A DNA stretch of 64,000 bases from Thiosocius sp963736445 (GCA_963736445.1 CAVTOY010000008.1:1-64000); one strand, 5' to 3'. Positions 17,005 to 26,218 are shown, counted from the first letter of the stretch. Notes: generated by a model from the letters alone, not told the origin. A program made the numbers and translations.

Positions 17005-17907
17005 TCACGCCGACCTTGCCGCAAGGCCCCCATACGATTTGCCAGACAGCGTTCGGTCGCCGACTAGCCAATAGGTGATCCCCAGCGCGATCACTACAGC
17101 GGCGGTGGCCACCATGTACTCGGGCTCCACCTTTTCGAAATCGAGAATGATCACCTTCCGTGCGATTGCCATCAAAGCAGTCGAGATCACCAAGCGTATG
17201 TGGATCACGTCATCACGCAGGTAGAGCGTGATGTTCATGAAGATCTCGATCGCGATCAATACCGTGAGAAATGCACCGAAGGTTACGATGATGTCGCGCG
17301 CCCGATAATCCTCGAAGCTAGGCTGCAGGACCTTCGTATAGATGACGTAGACCACATCGATTACGCCCCAGATAATAGTGAACACCATCAACACGGCGAG
17401 CACCCGAACCGACGCTCGGATCACCCGATGTAGCATTTGAATCAGCTTGTCGGATTCTTCGAGCGAAAGCTCTTCTTGACCGATTGTCTTGAGCCGTTCT
17501 TTGCGAAAATGATCCATCAGGGACTGCACTACGCCGGTTTCCGCACCGAGGTAATCCGGATTGAAATCGCCCGCGTTGAATTCGGCGAGACCTTCGATGT
17601 GGCGCAGATCTCTATCGCTGACGCGCTTAAAACCCATATTCCAACCGGAATATTCACGCCGCTCTATGTGCTTGCGCCCGAGCAGTTTGATGCCGGTGTG
17701 CCGGGGGTCCCCCTCGATGCGATCAAGGAGTTCGTCGATGATCGGATCTTCGCCTTCGAGCACCTGGACGAAGGTCCCGTTGCTGTACAACAGCATACCG
17801 GTAACGCCGTGCGCAGCATTGTATTCTCGGCATTCCGCGAGCAGCCGCGACAGTTCCTCTGTCGACATCGGCGACGTGGCTGAACTGATGTAGGAAACCT
17901 GTATCAC
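17005..17907 (-). CDS. BLUF blue-light sensor fused to a PsiE-like membrane domain
   Basis: 300 residues. Residues 1-95 form a BLUF (FAD blue-light) domain: Tyr6 in VSYISSAT, Asn in the GVTGMLLYSNGTF region, the flavin-switch Gln in FVQVLEG, and Trp and Met in YSGWNM all match the conserved photocycle residues. A charged helical linker covers about 100-155. The C-terminal half (about 160-290) has four hydrophobic segments and DDVIHIRLVISTALMAIARKVI, characteristic of PsiE, a phosphate-starvation-inducible membrane protein of unknown activity. The fusion implies light control of a PsiE-type function. The gene appears monocistronic. Confidence 0.88.
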   Translation of the reverse strand: MIQVSYISSATSPMSTEELSRLLAECREYNAAHGVTGMLLYSNGTFVQVLEGEDPIIDELLDRIEGDPRHTGIKLLGRKHIERREYSGWNMGFKRVSDRDLRHIEGLAEFNAGDFNPDYLGAETGVVQSLMDHFRKERLKTIGQEELSLEESDKLIQMLHRVIRASVRVLAVLMVFTIIWGVIDVVYVIYTKVLQPSFEDYRARDIIVTFGAFLTVLIAIEIFMNITLYLRDDVIHIRLVISTALMAIARKVIILDFEKVEPEYMVATAAVVIALGITYWLVGDRTLSGKSYGGLAARSA

Positions 17908-18078
17908 GCATTACTCCTCGCTGACAGTAACGACCCGGCACAACTCGCCTCAACATGCGACACGAGCAGCGCCGCCCGCACGATTCGATCGGAGGTGCCG
18001 ATCACACTGCGTCCGACTATGAGTGCATCTGATGCCTGGTTTCTGAATCGCCGATCGACCATTCCCTTCATTTGGGAG

Positions 18079-18279
18079 TCACAGATCGTTATATCCAGTC
18101 GGCGCTCGACGGTTTAACTTCTGCATCGCCACGACGGTCTCTCCGGACAGTAACAACACGAGCCAGACAACGTGAAGGAGGGCGGCGATGATCTCGAGCG
18201 CGGGCACTGCCCAGGCAACCAGTTCCGCTAGTTGCCGAATCGACGAAAAGGTCAATGTGTCGGCGATCAACGAAATCAT
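18079..18279 (-). CDS. Possible small membrane protein
   Basis: 66 residues with one or two hydrophobic segments (WAVPALEIIAALLHVVWLVLLL) and a basic tail. It is not recognised. It might be coding because the hydrophobic pattern is clean and no other frame there looks better, but no strong ribosome site was identified, so this call is weak. Confidence 0.35.
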   Translation of the reverse strand: MISLIADTLTFSSIRQLAELVAWAVPALEIIAALLHVVWLVLLLSGETVVAMQKLNRRAPTGYNDL

Positions 18280-18376
18280 GTCCGCACTTTACGCTGGTCG
18301 GTGCTCTCCATGCCGCCATCGGCGGAGAACAGGCGCGTAGCAACAAGCCTTGAGATCGGCCCAGCAAATTCATCAC

Positions 18377-18796
18377 TCAGGCCGCGCACTGTCGGTCTTT
18401 AGATGAATGACGCGCGCCATGCAGCAGTGTCGCTAATCGAATCGCGATGTCCAGAGGAATCTCCGCTAGCTTTTGCTGGTCGACCGCAATCTGCACAATG
18501 TCCTGTTCACGGCGAAAGCTGAACTGTTCGTCAAATATGCCGGCCGTGACTGAACACGACGCGTCTCTACGAAGTGCGGTGAAGAGTCCTGCTCCTAACT
18601 CCTGAAGTTGCCGGGTGTTGCGACAACGGCACGCGAAAAAATCGGTCAGCGCATCCAATACAAATTCTTCGCCATTCGATTGCTGGCCGCCGACTGCATC
18701 CATCGCCCTCAGAAACTGGACTATCTCATCTTGTTTGGCGGAACCAGTCACCGACCATTCGGTGCTTCTGGAGAAATGTGATCTTGTGTGGTGCAT
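18377..18796 (-). CDS. Hypothetical protein
   Basis: 139 residues from ATG 18796 (AAGGAAG 6 bp upstream; the longer frame starting 9 codons earlier lacks this). Soluble, mildly acidic, with several cysteines (FFACRCRN, ASCSV) that could bind metal, and a helical C-terminus containing LDIAIRLATLLHG. No family recognised. It is the downstream member of a minus-strand group with the secreted protein at 18807, which ends 10 bp before its start. Confidence 0.55.
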   Translation of the reverse strand: MHHTRSHFSRSTEWSVTGSAKQDEIVQFLRAMDAVGGQQSNGEEFVLDALTDFFACRCRNTRQLQELGAGLFTALRRDASCSVTAGIFDEQFSFRREQDIVQIAVDQQKLAEIPLDIAIRLATLLHGARHSSKDRQCAA

Positions 18797-18806
18797 GATT
18801 ACTTCC

Positions 18807-19175
18807 TTAAATGGTATACGCAAAGTCGTGGCGGGTGCCGGCGGTTTCGCTTTTCGGCCTCGGCCTATGGTCAGTACAAGCTGGCTCGTCGCCGGTGGCG
18901 CGGAACGAGTTGTTGATCAGTGAGAAAGGCGCCGTCGGCTGATATGCGCTTTCCGGCGGCGAAATCGGCCGCCGCGTTTCCCTGCGGTCCAGGTAGTAGG
19001 AGCGCCAATCCAGCCGCGATTTCAAATGATTCTTAATAACTAGGTGAACGCCTTCATCGGCGCCCGCCAAGGCCTCGTCAATCCATTCTTTAGGCAAGCC
19101 AACCGCCATCACCGACGCGTTCGCTAGGACAAGCAGCATCGAAGCCAATAATGCGAAGAGCGTAGTCTTTCTCAC
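18807..19175 (-). CDS. Small exported protein of unknown function
   Basis: About 122 residues from a GTG at 19175 with AGGAG upstream. The N-terminus VRKTTLFALLASMLLVLANA is a convincing signal peptide. The mature part contains LPKEWIDEALAGADEGVHL and a basic region. The last 25 or so residues read less like a natural protein and may reflect frame loss. Function unknown. Likely co-transcribed with its neighbours at 19213 and 18377. Confidence 0.5.
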   Translation of the reverse strand: MRKTTLFALLASMLLVLANASVMAVGLPKEWIDEALAGADEGVHLVIKNHLKSRLDWRSYYLDRRETRRPISPPESAYQPTAPFSLINNSFRATGDEPACTDHRPRPKSETAGTRHDFAYTI

Positions 19176-19212
19176 TTCGATCCGACTCCTAACCAGCCGC
19201 CTGAATTGTCGC

Positions 19213-19515
19213 TCAAGCGGCGGTTCGGTACGCCGAGAGCGCGCGACCGATCCCTGACCATGACCGCAAGTGAGAGGGTCCGTCTGGTCCCGCAAGAACA
19301 GCCTTGACCGCTTCCGGGTCGATTGTCGTACCCGATGCGCCACCCCAGAGCAGGGGCGCAAAAACCTCACACGCTTCTCGGTCAGGGTCCCTTTCGTCCC
19401 GTAAGGAGATAAGGTTTGCCGTTTCGACGATCTTTACGCAGAGCGCGTCATACCCTGCCCCGTCGTAGTAGGCGCTCTCGATTTCAAGTAGCCGCTGCTG
19501 GATTTCTGTTTGCAT
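19213..19515 (-). CDS. Hypothetical small soluble protein
   Basis: 100 residues from ATG 19515 (GAGGA 7 bp upstream). Acidic, predominantly helical: MQTEIQQRLLEIESAYYDGA, then DERDPDREACEVFAPLLWGG. No family recognised. Spacing to the exported protein (about 37 bp) suggests one transcript. Confidence 0.55.
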   Translation of the reverse strand: MQTEIQQRLLEIESAYYDGAGYDALCVKIVETANLISLRDERDPDREACEVFAPLLWGGASGTTIDPEAVKAVLAGPDGPSHLRSWSGIGRALSAYRTAA

Positions 19516-19521
19516 TGCCAA

Positions 19522-19932
19522 TCCTCGAAAAGCTCGGCGTGTAGCCGCGTTGCCTCACATTGGCCCGTGCTGTGCCGGTGTCTCCTGAGATTGGTACAAA
19601 AACTGTTCAATAAGTTCTCAGATGGCGATAAAATTTCGATTGTCGAGTTTAGGACAACAAACAAAACCCGAGGCCTAGCCATAAACCGAGACAAAAAACG
19701 GACAACTAATTGGATGTGGACGGTGTTTCAACCCGTGGAGTGCGCCGTGAAGCCAGTTTCTGTCTTGTACGCCGCTATAAGCAGCTGGTGCTCAGCGAGC
19801 GGCTGACTGCACTCTCCCGACCTCCCCGCCCCTGACTTTCTCTAGATCCCTTTGAACTCCCGACCCTGTGCGGCCGGTCGTCATTGCGTTTGTCCCTGCC
19901 GGGGCCTCGTGATTTGGAAGGAAGTCGTTGCC
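19522..19932. other. Gene-free spacer upstream of the copper locus
   Basis: About 410 bp with no convincing frame. It must hold divergent control elements for the minus-strand small genes and the copA region. I did not recognise a CueR- or CopR-type palindrome by eye. Confidence 0.4.
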
Positions 19933-21392
19933 ATGTCGAAGATTCATCTTCCGCCGCAAGGTGGTATCTCGCTATCGCGTCGTCGCTTCGTTCAAGGCTT
20001 GGCGGCCGGAGGTGCGCTGCTGGGTATGGGGTTGAGCCCATGCCTCAGTGACGCCGATCAGTTGCGTGCACGTATGGGGCCTCAGGTGATCACAGGATCG
20101 CGGTTTGACCTGACCTACAATCCGACGCCGGTGAATTTTACTGGCAAGGATCGCTTTGCCACCGCGATCAACGGCTCGGTGCCGGCGCCGGTTTTGCGCT
20201 GGAAAGAGGGCGACACGGTCACGTTGAACGTGACCAACAACCTCGCTGAAGACACCTCGATCCACTGGCACGGCATCATCCTGCCGAGCTCGCAGGACGG
20301 GGTACCCAACATCAGCGACAGTTTCAAAGGCATAAAGCCCGGCGAGAGCTTCAGCTGCCGGTGCCCGGTGACCCAAAACGGTCGCTACTGGTATCACAGC
20401 CACTCCGGCTGCGCTTCATCAATGTCGCGGCCATGACCTTCTTCGACGTGCGCATCCCCGCTGTGAAAATGACTGTCGTCGCCGCGGATGGTCAGTATGT
20501 CGAACCCGTCGGCGTGGACGAGTTCCGGCTCGGTGTCGCCGAGACCTATGACGTTCTGGTCGAGCCGCATGATGACCGGGCGTACACGGTCTTCGCCCAG
20601 GCGATCGATCGCTCCGGCTATGCACGCGGGACGCTGGCGCCGGACCCTTCGGTGGTAGCCGAGGTTCCGGAGATGGACCCTGCACCGATCCTGACCCATG
20701 GCGACATGGGGATGGCGATGGACCACAGCATGCACGACATGGGCGGCATGAAGGGCATGGATCATAACCCGCACACCATGCCCGGGATGGATCACAGTCA
20801 ACACAATATGGCGGCTATGGGGCAGGCCAAGAAGCTGTCAATGGGATCCGGCAGAGCAGGCTATGGCACTGCCCAGCCCGTCTCCCACGACGAGGTCCGC
20901 ATGGGGCCGCAGGTGGATATGCTCGCGGATGCCGCGCAGTACCGGCTGGACGATCCCGGTGTCGGTCTGCGCAAAAATGGCCGGCGCGTACTGACTTATG
21001 CCGACCTGTTCCGCTTGGGACCGACCGACGACCCGCGTGAGCCCGGGCGCGAGATCAACCTGCACCTGACCGGCAACATGAGCCGTTACATGTGGTCGAT
21101 GAACGGCATCAAGTTCGCCGATGCCGAACCCCTGCAACTGAAATACGGCGAGCGGGTACGTATCAATCTCATCAACGACACCATGATGAATCACCCGATT
21201 CATCTGCACGGGATGTGGAGCGACCTGGAGACAGGGGAAGGCAAGAAGATACCGCGCAAACACACCGCAATCGTTCAACCCGGGGCGCTGCTCAGCTACC
21301 TAGTTACTGCCGACGCGATGGGGGGCTGGGCCTACCATTGCCACCTGCTCTATCACATGCCCGGGATGTTCCGCAAAGTCGTGGTCAGCTGA
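19933..21392 (+). pseudogene. copA: Multicopper oxidase CopA with an internal deletion and frameshift
   Basis: The N-terminal part from ATG 19933 shows a Tat signal (SRRRFVQGLAAGG) and the first copper sites, HWHG and WYHSHSG. Right after HSG the frame is lost (it ends at 20436). A second frame picks up at about 20410 with RLRFINVAAMTFF and runs to 21392. It includes a Met/His-rich copper-binding stretch (about 20700-20810) and the final copper sites HPIHLHG and HCHLLYHMPGM. In intact CopA roughly 140 residues separate HSHSG from RLRFIN, so that segment is missing. The junction reads CACTCCGGCTGCGC, where short shared CCGGCTG-type sequence could have driven the deletion. Enzyme activity is very unlikely. 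Confidence 0.88.
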
Positions 21393-21403
21393 GGAGTCGT
21401 CAG

Positions 21404-22105
21404 ATGAAAATAACAACATACGGTTTGGTGGCGGTGCTGACGCTTCCAGGACTCACGAAGGCCGCCAGCAAGGATGACCCCGTCCTCGCCAAGGTGATGA
21501 TCGATCAGCTCGAGGTGCGCGCAACCGACGGGCCCGATCCCTGGGTGCTCGATGCCCAGGCCTGGGTCGGGCAGGACCTGAACAAGCTCTGGCTTGAGGT
21601 GGAGGGTGAATATCTGGACGGCAAGACCACGGAGGCCGAGGTCCAGGCGCTGTACGGCCGTGCGGTCGCCCCTTACTGGGATCTTCAGGTGGGATGGCGG
21701 CATGACATCCGTCCGGAACCGAGCCGTGATTGGCTCGCCATCGGTGTCGAGGGGCTGGCCCCCTACTGGTTCGAATTGGAGGGCACCGCCTTCATCGGCG
21801 AGGGTGGCCAGGTCGGCGCACGCCTGAAGGGGGAATATGAGTGGATGTTCACCCAGCGGTGGATACTGTCACCCGAACTGGAGATGAACCTGCACAGCAA
21901 GAACGACGAGGGGGTCGGCGTGGGTTCCGGTCTTTCTGATTTCCAGCTCGGATTGCGGTTGCGCTATGAAATCCGACGCGAGTTCGCACCCTACGTGGGG
22001 GTGAACTGGGCCAAGAAGTTTGGCGACACCGCGGACTTTGCGCGCGACGAAGGTGAAGACACCAACGATGTTCAGATCGTCGCCGGCGTGCGCGCCTGGT
22101 TCTGA
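21404..22105 (+). CDS. copB: CopB-family outer-membrane copper resistance protein
   Basis: 233 residues from ATG 21404 (GAGGAG 9 bp upstream), 11 bp after copA. A signal peptide covers about residues 1-20. The rest alternates in beta-strand pattern, with typical CopB phrases such as WVLDAQAWVGQDLNKLWLEV and a C-terminal aromatic WF, as expected for an outer-membrane barrel. It lacks the Met-rich N-terminal repeats of longer CopB proteins. Probable role: copper sequestration or outer-membrane passage. It appears intact although its partner copA is broken. Confidence 0.88.
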   Translation: MKITTYGLVAVLTLPGLTKAASKDDPVLAKVMIDQLEVRATDGPDPWVLDAQAWVGQDLNKLWLEVEGEYLDGKTTEAEVQALYGRAVAPYWDLQVGWRHDIRPEPSRDWLAIGVEGLAPYWFELEGTAFIGEGGQVGARLKGEYEWMFTQRWILSPELEMNLHSKNDEGVGVGSGLSDFQLGLRLRYEIRREFAPYVGVNWAKKFGDTADFARDEGEDTNDVQIVAGVRAWF

Positions 22106-22141
22106 GCGTGGATCACAGGATGGTCAGAAGATCAGAGATAC

Positions 22142-22443
22142 GAGAATGAAAATATTGGCTACGCGATCTAGCACGACCGTAACCTGGCTCCGATAAAGGC
22201 GGAACTCGGTGTGCCTCCCGGTTTGCAGTCGTGCCATACGGCGCGGGTGGGCGACTACATAATCGAAGGCCATGTGCCGGCGGACCTCGTCGAGCGGCTG
22301 CTGGACGAAAAGCCGGACATCAAGGGTCTCGCGGTGCCCGGGATGCCGATGGGATCTCCCGGCATGGAAGGGCCCCGTAAAGACCCCTGCGATGTGCTTG
22401 CGATAGTAAAGACGGCCGCACAAAGGTGTATGCCCGTCGATAA
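22142..22443 (+). pseudogene. Decayed DUF411 metal-binding protein
   Basis: The recognisable core is APIKAELGVPPGLQSCHTA followed by IIEGHVPADLVERLL and AVPGMPMGSPGM, hallmarks of DUF411 proteins of copper and mercury loci. In the same frame a TAG interrupts just upstream (22169-22171), and the N-terminal CxCC-type metal site is not found. Downstream, after DVLA, one base is missing: the next frame gives SKDGRTKVYARR and a stop at 22441, the usual DUF411 ending. So the gene has lost its 5' part and carries a stop and a frameshift. Confidence 0.78.
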
Positions 22444-22491
22444 GCGGATCTGTTCGCGATGGATTGTCGTGCCCTGAAAGGAGGAGCTGCC

Positions 22492-24990
22492 ATGAGTACT
22501 TTGAACCGATCGTCGGATCCAGACAGACAGCACCTGGACCCGGTCTGCGGCATGACGGTGTCGGCAGCCAGTTCGTTGCATGCCGACCATGCCAATGAAA
22601 CCTATTACTTCTGCAGCGAACACTGCCTGCACAAGTTCGAGGCTGGGCCGGAGGCCTATGTCGGTGAGCCGAGTGGCGCACATGCGCCAGCGCATCATGG
22701 CGGGGCTGCAAAGGCGGAAGCGGTTGATGCCAGTTGTTCGCAATGTGCCGTCGTCGCCTCGCCTGAGCCGAATTACACCTGTCCGATGCATCCTGAGATC
22801 CACCAGCCAGGACCGGGCAGTTGCCCCAAGTGCGGGATGGCACTCGAACCGGCGTCGCCGATTCCGGCGGCAATGCAAACGCAATATGTCTGTCCCATGC
22901 ATCCCGAGGTGGTCCAGGATCGTCCCGGCAGCTGTCCAAAGTGCGGTATGGCCCTCGAACCGCGCGAGGCAGTGAGCGAAGAGGATAATCCCGAGCTCAC
23001 CGATATGAGCCGACGTCTCCGGGTGAGTGCGGCACTCGCCCTGCCGGTCTTCGTCCTGGCGATGACGGCCGATCTGGCACCACAGTGGTTACCGGACTGG
23101 CTGGCGATGCGCAGCGTCCAATGGATCGAGTTCCTGCTCGCCACGCCGGTGGTGCTGTGGGGAGGTTGGCCGTTCTTTGTGCGTGGCTGGCAGTCCGTCG
23201 TGTCCTGGAACCTCAACATGTTCACCCTGATCGGGCTGGGTGTGAGTGTCGCCTGGGTCTACAGCGTCGTGGCCCTGCTGCTGCCGTACCTTTTTCCACC
23301 GACCATGCGACATGCGGACGGGACGGTGGCGGTCTATTTCGAGGCCGCGGCCGTGATCACGGCCCTGGTGTTGCTGGGCCAGGTGTTGGAGCTGCGCGCC
23401 CGCAGTCGCACCGGCGCGGCCATCGGGCTGCTGCTTGGCCTGGCCCCGAATACCGCACGAGTCCTGCGCGCCGACGGCACCGAAGAAGACATCCCACGCG
23501 ACCAGGTCGTGCCCGGCGACCGCTTGCGTATTCGGCCGGGTGAAAAGGTGCCGGTCGACGGTGTCGTGACCGAGGGCAGCAGTGCCGTCGATGAATCGAT
23601 GGTCACCGGTGAGCCCATCCCGGTCGAAAAGAGCACCGGGGACCGCCTGATCGGTGCGACCGTGAACGGCACCGGCAGCCTGATCATGCGCGCCGAAAAG
23701 GTCGGTAGCGACACGCTGCTGGCCCAGATCGTACAGATGGTCAGCGAGGCCCAGCGCTCACGGGCCCCCATTCAGCGGTTGGCCGATGTCGCCGCCGGCT
23801 GGTTCGTGCCCGTGGTGGTGTTGGTCGCGGTAGTTGCGTTCGCGGTGTGGGCGACAGTCGGACCCGAACCGCGTCTGGCGTATGCGATCGTCAACGCCGT
23901 CGCGGTTCTGATCATCGCCTGTCCCTGCGCGCTGGGCCTCGCCACGCCGATGTCGATCATGGTGGGTACGGGTAAGGGCGCCAGTCTGGGCGTGCTGATC
24001 AAGAACGCCGAAGCACTCGAAGTCATGGAGCAGGTGGATACGCTGGTGATCGACAAGACCGGCACGCTGACCGAGGGCCGACCGCGGCTGGTCAGGGTGG
24101 AGGCCGTTCAAGGGTTCGAAGACGATGAGGTGCTGCGCCTTGCCGCCAGCCTGGAGCGTGCCAGCGAGCACCCCTTGGCCGAGGCCATCGTCCGCGGTGC
24201 TGAGGAAAGGGGCATCGCGTTGATGCCCGCCGATCACTTCGGATCGATCACCGGCCAAGGTGTGACAGGGACGGTAGACGGCCGATCTGTCGCATTGGGA
24301 AATCCCAAGCTCCTGGAGACCCTCTCGGTCGACCCGGAAGTTATGTCTGCAGCGGCGGAGTCGGGTCGCGCACAGGGGCAGACCGTCATGTTCGTCGCGG
24401 TCGACGGCCAGATCGCTGGCTTGATTGGCGTGGCCGACCCGATCAAGGCGTCATCACCGGATGCAATCGCGGCACTGCATCGGGAGGGGCTACAGCTTGT
24501 CATGCTGACCGGCGACAGCCGCACCACGGCCCGGGCGGTCGCCGACCAGCTCGGTATCGACCGGGTCGAGGCCGAGGTGCTCCCGGACCAGAAGGCCGAG
24601 ATCGTCAGGCGGCTCCAGGCCGAGGGGCATACGGTTGCGATGGCGGGTGACGGCATTAACGATGCGCCGGCCCTGGCCCAGGCGCACGTGGGAATCGCCA
24701 TGGGTACCGGTACCGATGTGGCCATGGAAAGCGCCGGCGTGACCCTGGTCAAGGGTGATCTGCGCGGCATCGTGCGCGCCCGGCGCCTGAGTCGGGCGAC
24801 CATGCGCAACATCCGTCAGAACCTGTTCTTCGCGTTCGTCTACAACTCCCTCGGCGTGCCAGTGGCGGCCGGGGTGCTGTATCCCATTTTCGGCCTGTTG
24901 CTCTCGCCAATGATCGCTGCGGCGGCGATGAGCTTCAGTTCGGTGTCAGTCATCGGTAATGCGCTGCGGTTGCGGCGCGCCGAATTCTAG
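22492..24990 (+). CDS. Cu(+)-exporting P-type ATPase with YHS and two heavy-metal-binding motifs
   Basis: 832 residues from ATG 22492 (GGAGGAG 6 bp upstream). The N-terminus holds a YHS domain (about 15-60: LDPVCGMTV, FCSEHC) and two CPMHPE...CPKCGM heavy-metal-binding motifs (about 98-122 and 138-162). The P1B core follows: TGEP, the membrane CPC motif (ACPCALG), the phosphorylation site DKTGT, SEHPLAE, and GDGINDAP. The last helices contain YNSLGVP and MSFSSVSV, typical of Cu(+) pumps. It moves copper from cytoplasm to periplasm at ATP cost. It is the only apparently intact efflux component left in this copper locus. Confidence 0.93.
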   Translation: MSTLNRSSDPDRQHLDPVCGMTVSAASSLHADHANETYYFCSEHCLHKFEAGPEAYVGEPSGAHAPAHHGGAAKAEAVDASCSQCAVVASPEPNYTCPMHPEIHQPGPGSCPKCGMALEPASPIPAAMQTQYVCPMHPEVVQDRPGSCPKCGMALEPREAVSEEDNPELTDMSRRLRVSAALALPVFVLAMTADLAPQWLPDWLAMRSVQWIEFLLATPVVLWGGWPFFVRGWQSVVSWNLNMFTLIGLGVSVAWVYSVVALLLPYLFPPTMRHADGTVAVYFEAAAVITALVLLGQVLELRARSRTGAAIGLLLGLAPNTARVLRADGTEEDIPRDQVVPGDRLRIRPGEKVPVDGVVTEGSSAVDESMVTGEPIPVEKSTGDRLIGATVNGTGSLIMRAEKVGSDTLLAQIVQMVSEAQRSRAPIQRLADVAAGWFVPVVVLVAVVAFAVWATVGPEPRLAYAIVNAVAVLIIACPCALGLATPMSIMVGTGKGASLGVLIKNAEALEVMEQVDTLVIDKTGTLTEGRPRLVRVEAVQGFEDDEVLRLAASLERASEHPLAEAIVRGAEERGIALMPADHFGSITGQGVTGTVDGRSVALGNPKLLETLSVDPEVMSAAAESGRAQGQTVMFVAVDGQIAGLIGVADPIKASSPDAIAALHREGLQLVMLTGDSRTTARAVADQLGIDRVEAEVLPDQKAEIVRRLQAEGHTVAMAGDGINDAPALAQAHVGIAMGTGTDVAMESAGVTLVKGDLRGIVRARRLSRATMRNIRQNLFFAFVYNSLGVPVAAGVLYPIFGLLLSPMIAAAAMSFSSVSVIGNALRLRRAEF

Positions 24991-25005
24991 CGGGAGGTAA
25001 AGCGC

Positions 25006-25086
25006 ATGTTCGGTGGACACGGCTTTGGTTTTGGTGGGGGCTTTATGTGGCTGTTCTGGATTCTGTTGCTTATGGTGATTGTCTAG
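25006..25086 (+). CDS. 26-residue membrane peptide, probably truncated small membrane protein
   Basis: MFGGHGFGFGGGFMWLFWIL followed by LLMVIV and a TAG, with GGGAGG 8 bp before the ATG, 15 bp after the copper pump gene. The Gly/Phe start plus one membrane helix resembles small SHOCT-type or metal-locus membrane proteins that normally continue. In frame beyond the TAG the sequence reads AIKAAA, so TGG to TAG is a plausible loss. It could equally be a genuine micropeptide. Confidence 0.5.
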   Translation: MFGGHGFGFGGGFMWLFWILLLMVIV

Positions 25087-25205
25087 GCCATCAAGGCAGC
25101 AGCATTCACGGATAGGAGAAACAGCGGGTCGGGCAAAAGCAGATAGATTCAAAATGTGGGATCGGACCTCGGCGCTTCAGTGACGAAGACGGTCTTATGG
25201 CGAGG

Positions 25206-25618
25206 TCAGTCGAGCCCTTTGCGCTGTGAAGAGCCGCGCGGCGGGTAATCAAGCGCGTCGCGCAGCGCGTCTTCTTGCTCCTCTTCGAATCCCGGGAACG
25301 GCAACTTGTCAAGCTGGCGCCATTGCTCGACCTCCTGTTCCCTCGCCGTGCGCTGATCTGCGTCCAGTCCGGGTATCGCGGCTGTCGTAGTTCACCTGCG
25401 TAGGGGAGGTAGGCATTGGCCTCGACTTCGCCACGCAGGCCGATTACGTCATTGACGTAGATGTCCAAGGCTTATGCGAGGACTACCAGCGTGATCGCAA
25501 CGGATAGCGTACCGAAGCGCAAATAGGCCAGGCGCTCACCGAAACGGCCGTCCCATTAGCCGCCAAGCCTGCGGACGCCGCGGACAACGACCACGTCGAC
25601 GACCAGATAGGCAATCAA
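25206..25618 (-). pseudogene. Decayed membrane-protein gene
   Basis: Conceptual translation on this strand gives LIAYLVVDVVVVRGVRRLGG, a TAA, WDGRFGERLAYLRF followed by a hydrophobic LSVAITLVVLA, another TAA, then ALDIYVNDVIGLRGEVEANA. A one-base shift leads to LDADQRTAREQEVEQWRQLD and a C-terminal DALDYPPRG ending at TGA 25206. Two in-frame stops and a frameshift mark a pseudogene of a protein with at least two membrane helices. Family not recognised. Confidence 0.65.
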
Positions 25619-25630
25619 GGTTAGCCGTTT

Positions 25631-25864
25631 TCAGACGGGTCTGTCCAAGACCCGGTAGAGGCTCCAACGCGGGAGCTTTTCTGCCCAGTGGCTGGGGACC
25701 AGGGAGTGCAGTGTCGGCGCGACCCCGCTGAGATCTCGGTGTTTCGCGTAAGCGCTCCACAAACCGCCTTTACCGCAACTTTTTGGCAGGGGATTGAAGA
25801 TGTCGCCTTCATGGCCTTCGCGCGCGATCTTTATTGAAACATATTCGGAAGAACGTGAGCGCAC
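25631..25864 (-). other. Unassigned open frame in the decay zone
   Basis: 77 codons with a natural-looking tail (LHSLVPSHWAEKLPRWSLYR then VLDRPV) but no recognisable family or ribosome site. It may be the remnant of another gene. The remaining 25087-25205 and 25865-25927 stretches show nothing. Confidence 0.25.
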
Positions 25865-25927
25865 TGCAATGGCCGAAGCTTGCGTGACTATCAGCTCCGC
25901 TGAATTGAGGGATCCACGCTTGCCCGA

Positions 25928-26218
25928 TCACCCACCGAGGATGACCGCGTCAGGCATCTCATAGCGCTCTTCGCCGACCGAGATGCGATGAAGGTTGCTC
26001 TCTTTCGTGGCGCGAAACGCCCCGTAGCCGTCGGCCTGGCTAGTGTCGGCCCCGATGGGGATGCCCATACGGAAAAAAATCGCACGTCGGGCGCCGTCGG
26101 GTTTGGTTACCACCACGGTCGCGTAGCCGCCGCCGAGTTGCTGCACGTCGCACCAGACCCTGCCCTCGGCCCGCCGGCAGCCGAGGTTGTCGAGCACAGT
26201 GCCCAAGGGGTAGGTGAT
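25928..26218 (-). pseudogene. SH3-type envelope protein remnant cut by the IS4 element
   Basis: Reading away from the element: ITYPLGTVLDNLGCRRAEGR then VWCDVQ, a bacterial SH3 segment. It jumps directly to LGGGYATVVVTKPDGARRAI and ends in RYEMPDAVILGG. I recall this C-terminal domain from longer proteins in which a linker of tens of residues separates it from the SH3 part, so an in-frame internal deletion is likely. The 5' end is lost at the IS boundary, and no matching upstream half is evident beyond 27721. Confidence 0.65.
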
